Shown: positions 61,147-64,000 of the stretch, one piece after another
Layout: each line of letters opens with the position of its first letter
How positions within the stretch are numbered: the stretch's first letter is position 1
NCBI RefSeq assembly: GCF_000346465.2
Contig: NC_034014.1
Span: 8,949,020 to 9,013,019 of the forward strand
Direction of reading: 5' to 3'
Length of the DNA stretch: 64,000 nt
From: Prunus persica
Taxonomy: Eukaryota; Streptophyta; Magnoliopsida; Rosales; Rosaceae
Notes under the pieces: model-generated
The model's database searches: none
Seen by the model: the letters and a program-made list of their open reading frames with translations, nothing else
Told to the model about the DNA's origin: nothing
Position numbers and translations under genes: made by a program

Positions 61147-61571
61147 CGGTATATCTATGAATTTTGTTTAACTCTCAAATGAGCCCTTTTGGTTTTTGTT
61201 CAATGGAAAATCAAAAATTCAGTTTATGAATGTAGCTCAAGGTTTATGAGCTGACCTGTTCTGTTATTACTTGTGGTTATTTCATTGAGAAATAGGACAA
61301 AAGCACTCACAATGTTTAGGGCTCAAGGGTTGCGACATCCTCATCAAAATTTTATGTTCTGAACTTAATGCTCATTTTTTAATAAATTTGTCAGTGCAAC
61401 AAACAAAATGAGCAAAATCACTACGTTTAATATTAAACATTTGTTTTTCCTTAGTCTCTCATATACAGAAGTTACATGCAAGAGAAAAACTGACTCACAA
61501 TAAGGCAGAAGAAATTACAGTTACAAATGAGGACATATACTGATACACCTATCTGAAGCATGTGGAGGCTT
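61147..61571. other. Convergent intergenic region between XS-domain and ABCG genes
   Basis: 425 bp holding the 3' UTRs of both convergent genes. No separate feature was recognised. Confidence 0.7.
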
Positions 61572-63923
61572 TTATCTCCTTTGAAAGTTAAGGAACCTGA
61601 TGCCATAGGCAAAGACAAAGAAGAAGAGGAGGACCCAACCAACATGTGCAAGCACTACAGGCACAAGGAAATCATAGTCATAGCCCAAAAATTCCTTAAG
61701 GAATGCATCCACTGGCTTTGGTGCTGAACCAGGAATTTCAAGTAATGTCTTCTTATCACCGACTTGAGACGTGAAAATGCCATAGATTGTCCAAGCAACT
61801 GGGGAAGCCCAGTAGTACCACCTCCACCATATTGGGATTAGCTGCAACAGTAGAGCATGAATTACTTTGGTCACAGATTAAGTTTGTTGGTACGGTTTGA
61901 TTGTTATTGATTGGATGGTTACTATGTTGCCATCTAATTGATGATTAGTTGCTCTGTTTTTCAGACTGCAATGTTTTATCTTATCTGCTTTCTCATCCTA
62001 ATAAAGGAAGATTAGTTGTAATGACATACCGGCCTAGGAATGAGGAAACCTGAAAACAAGTTCCAGAAGCTGAGGAAGAAGGACATAACAATGGCAGCAA
62101 TTTGATGGCCAGGAGTTAGTGCAACCACCATCATACCGTACATTGAGAAGTATGTGAAGCACATGAATATGAAGTAGTAGAAGTACAAGAATTTTTCCAC
62201 CTTCCAGTCGTAACCAATCATGGAATAGAGCAGAAGAGCATAGATAAAGGTTTGTATTGCAACATAAATTGTTTCTATAGCCACCTGCAGAACAAAATGA
62301 AGAACATACAAGTGAACGAATATCATCATCTAGATTTACAGAGAGGATAAAATGTGAAACAGATAGACATGCACCTATCTATTACCTGAGCAAATGCATA
62401 AGGCAACTCAGAATACATCCCTGCTGCTCTCTCGCGATAAAATACTGTTCTCTCAATTGCCACAACAGATTGCACTGCAGAAGCATTCGAGGCTCCAAGG
62501 AAAAGAACAGCAGCATAAGTAGCTCCCAGCAGATTGATCAGGTCTTGCTGTTTGTGTCTGCAGACAATATATTATGCCATTTAGCTTCATATGAATTTCC
62601 ATGTGCTATCTAAGTTTTTGCATCTGTTTATGGGAACATAAAGCAGTGTAGCTTGTTTTAAGAAACTTTGGACATACATCTGGTCTCCTTTGCCCCAAAA
62701 GATTACACCAAATAAGATACCAATCACAATTGTCATGAAAAACCGGATTGCATTGTATCGTGAATTCCTCCAGTAAGACCAGTGCTGTTTCCAGAAACAA
62801 GCCTTGCACTGAGTTATGAAGCTTTGCGAGTACCGCGTGGCGAAGTAAAGATCATTGGAACCTGGTTGTGGAGTGCTTAGCTCCTTGATGAGCTCCTGAT
62901 TTCTCCTGCAAAATTTGGGAAAACGTCATCAGAAAATTCATGACACACACAATGGGAAGGAGGTTGAGAAGAATAAGATGCAGTATATTACTTACCTATA
63001 GAGGTCAGAATTGGCATAAACTTGTGCAAAATCAATTTTAAGTTGTGCCTCAACTGCAGTGGAGCTGATCTCTAACATCCATGTAGCAGGATTGTAACCC
63101 TCTTTTATTTTTTGAACCCCTGGAATAGCCTACAAGAGGTTTCAGATACCAGTCAAACTTGCATATACGTTCACCATCATCATTCTTGCCTTGTCCTAAT
63201 CAAATGAACTCGGCCAGTACGTAAAATCCCGTCTTCCATTTTAAAATAATACATGCAATATCTCCTATTAAATTAATTTTTTCTTGAGATCTTTTGTGCT
63301 ATTTCTTCCCAAGTAGTCTTTGTGGCCTCTTGGTCTTTATCTTCTGTTTTAACTATCTTATCACTAATGTTCCATCCAAAGTTCTTACAAAAACTCACCT
63401 CAAAGTATATTCAAATTGAGACAAGCATATATACAAAAAACTCACCTCAAAATATTCAACAAGTTTGTGAGAATGACGACCTAGGGGTCCAGCATAAATA
63501 ACTTTTCCTCCTCTTTTCATCAAAAGCAGCTGCAACAGAAACAACATCAATTTGAGACAGAAAGCATAAAAACTGAAAAGGGTTGCGAACAGAACATTTA
63601 CTAATACAATAGATTCAAGGGATGAAACTTACCTCATCAAAAGCTTCAAAGATATCTATGCTTGGTTGGTGGATTGTGCAAACCACGGTTCGACCAGTAT
63701 CTACTGTGTTCCTTACAGCTCGCATTACAATTGCAGCAGCTCTAGCATCAAGGCCAGATGTGGGTTCATCCATAAAGATAATGGAGGGATTAGCAACCAA
63801 CTCTACAGCTATGGTGAGCCTCTTTCTCTGTTCGGTTGAAAGACCATCTACTCCTGGAAGTCCCACTAAAGCATTCCTCAAGGGGTAAAGCTCAACTAGT
63901 TCCATGACTTCTTCAACAAACAT
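61572..63923 (-). CDS. Full-size ABCG (PDR-type) transporter, 3' part
   Basis: This is the C-terminal 477 residues of a plasma-membrane ATP-driven exporter; the 5' part lies beyond the right edge. Exons in coding order within the window: 63923-63633, 63529-63446, 63129-62996, 62905-62678, 62557-62386, 62284-62030, 61841-61572. The second nucleotide-binding domain shows the ABC signature [16 protein letters not shown], Walker [13 protein letters not shown] and the H-loop VVCTIHQPS, then [12 protein letters not shown]. The following exons give the second membrane domain with the PDR motifs [62 protein letters not shown] and the end [10 protein letters not shown]. These are typical plant PDR sequences. 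Substrate cannot be predicted; relatives export terpenoids, hormones, phenolics or defence compounds. All visible junctions are GT-AG. Confidence 0.93.
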
Positions 63924-64000
63924 CTATAAGATAGACGAAAATTACTGTAAATTATGATATGGCATAAGCATATTTCCAGTCGATAATATTTCAAACTTTA

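Overview
This window is plant nuclear DNA, almost certainly from a eudicot. The evidence is many short exons with GT-AG introns, an MLO tandem pair, a type-A cytokinin response regulator, a plant IPT2-type tRNA dimethylallyltransferase with a C-terminal zinc finger, a PDR-type ABCG transporter, an XS-domain protein, and plant Ty3/gypsy (Tat/Ogre-like), PIF/Harbinger and hAT elements. A woody rosid such as a member of the Rosaceae would fit, but the sequence read by eye does not prove the family. All gene models below are manual splice reconstructions. Reading frame was checked across every junction, and nothing was checked against a database or transcripts.

Layout. (1) About 1.2-24.8 kb: two tandem MLO genes on the minus strand. 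The downstream copy, MLO-A (1,281-18,997), is dead: four in-frame stops, a 4-nt frameshift, altered splice donors, two solo LTRs in one intron, and a complete 11.6-kb Ty3/gypsy element (2,062-13,651, TSD AGTTG) splitting an exon. The upstream copy, MLO-B (19,487-24,744), reads through 14 exons to a 463-residue protein. The gypsy element carries gag-pro and pol (with an 806-base N gap over the RT), a four-exon gene on the opposite strand, and a 1.3-kb tail studded with a palindromic motif. (2) 24.8-28.7 kb: AT-rich intergenic DNA with a decayed TTF-type hAT transposase. (3) 28.7-35.0 kb: an IPT2-like gene, minus strand, ten exons, 486 residues, with an RRM-gene retropseudogene in one intron. 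(4) 35.2-40.2 kb: a PIF/Harbinger element with an intact transposase and a broken Myb-like gene, directly abutted by a deletion derivative. (5) 40.9-42.3 kb: a five-exon type-A response regulator. (6) 43.2-48.9 kb: nested hAT elements, a second larger Harbinger element with an internal deletion, and a small Harbinger MITE. (7) 49.4-49.8 kb: an S-protein-homolog pseudogene. (8) 51.4-52.6 kb: a RAB6-interacting-golgin-like gene. (9) 56.2-61.1 kb: an XS-domain protein gene, plus strand. (10) 61.6-63.9 kb: the 3' part of a full-size ABCG transporter, minus strand, running off the right edge.

The host genes do not form one pathway. Most of the structure reflects transposon activity: Tat/Ogre-type LTR elements in the MLO cluster, and Harbinger, hAT and small MITEs around IPT2 and the response regulator. 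Both of those genes belong to cytokinin biology (tRNA-derived cytokinin formation and signalling), but their proximity is probably incidental. The least explained features are the spliced antisense gene in the gypsy element, its repeated GC-rich palindrome, a solo LTR whose target-site duplication rebuilds a splice donor, and a segment of about 330 bp shared between a Harbinger derivative and a nested hAT MITE.
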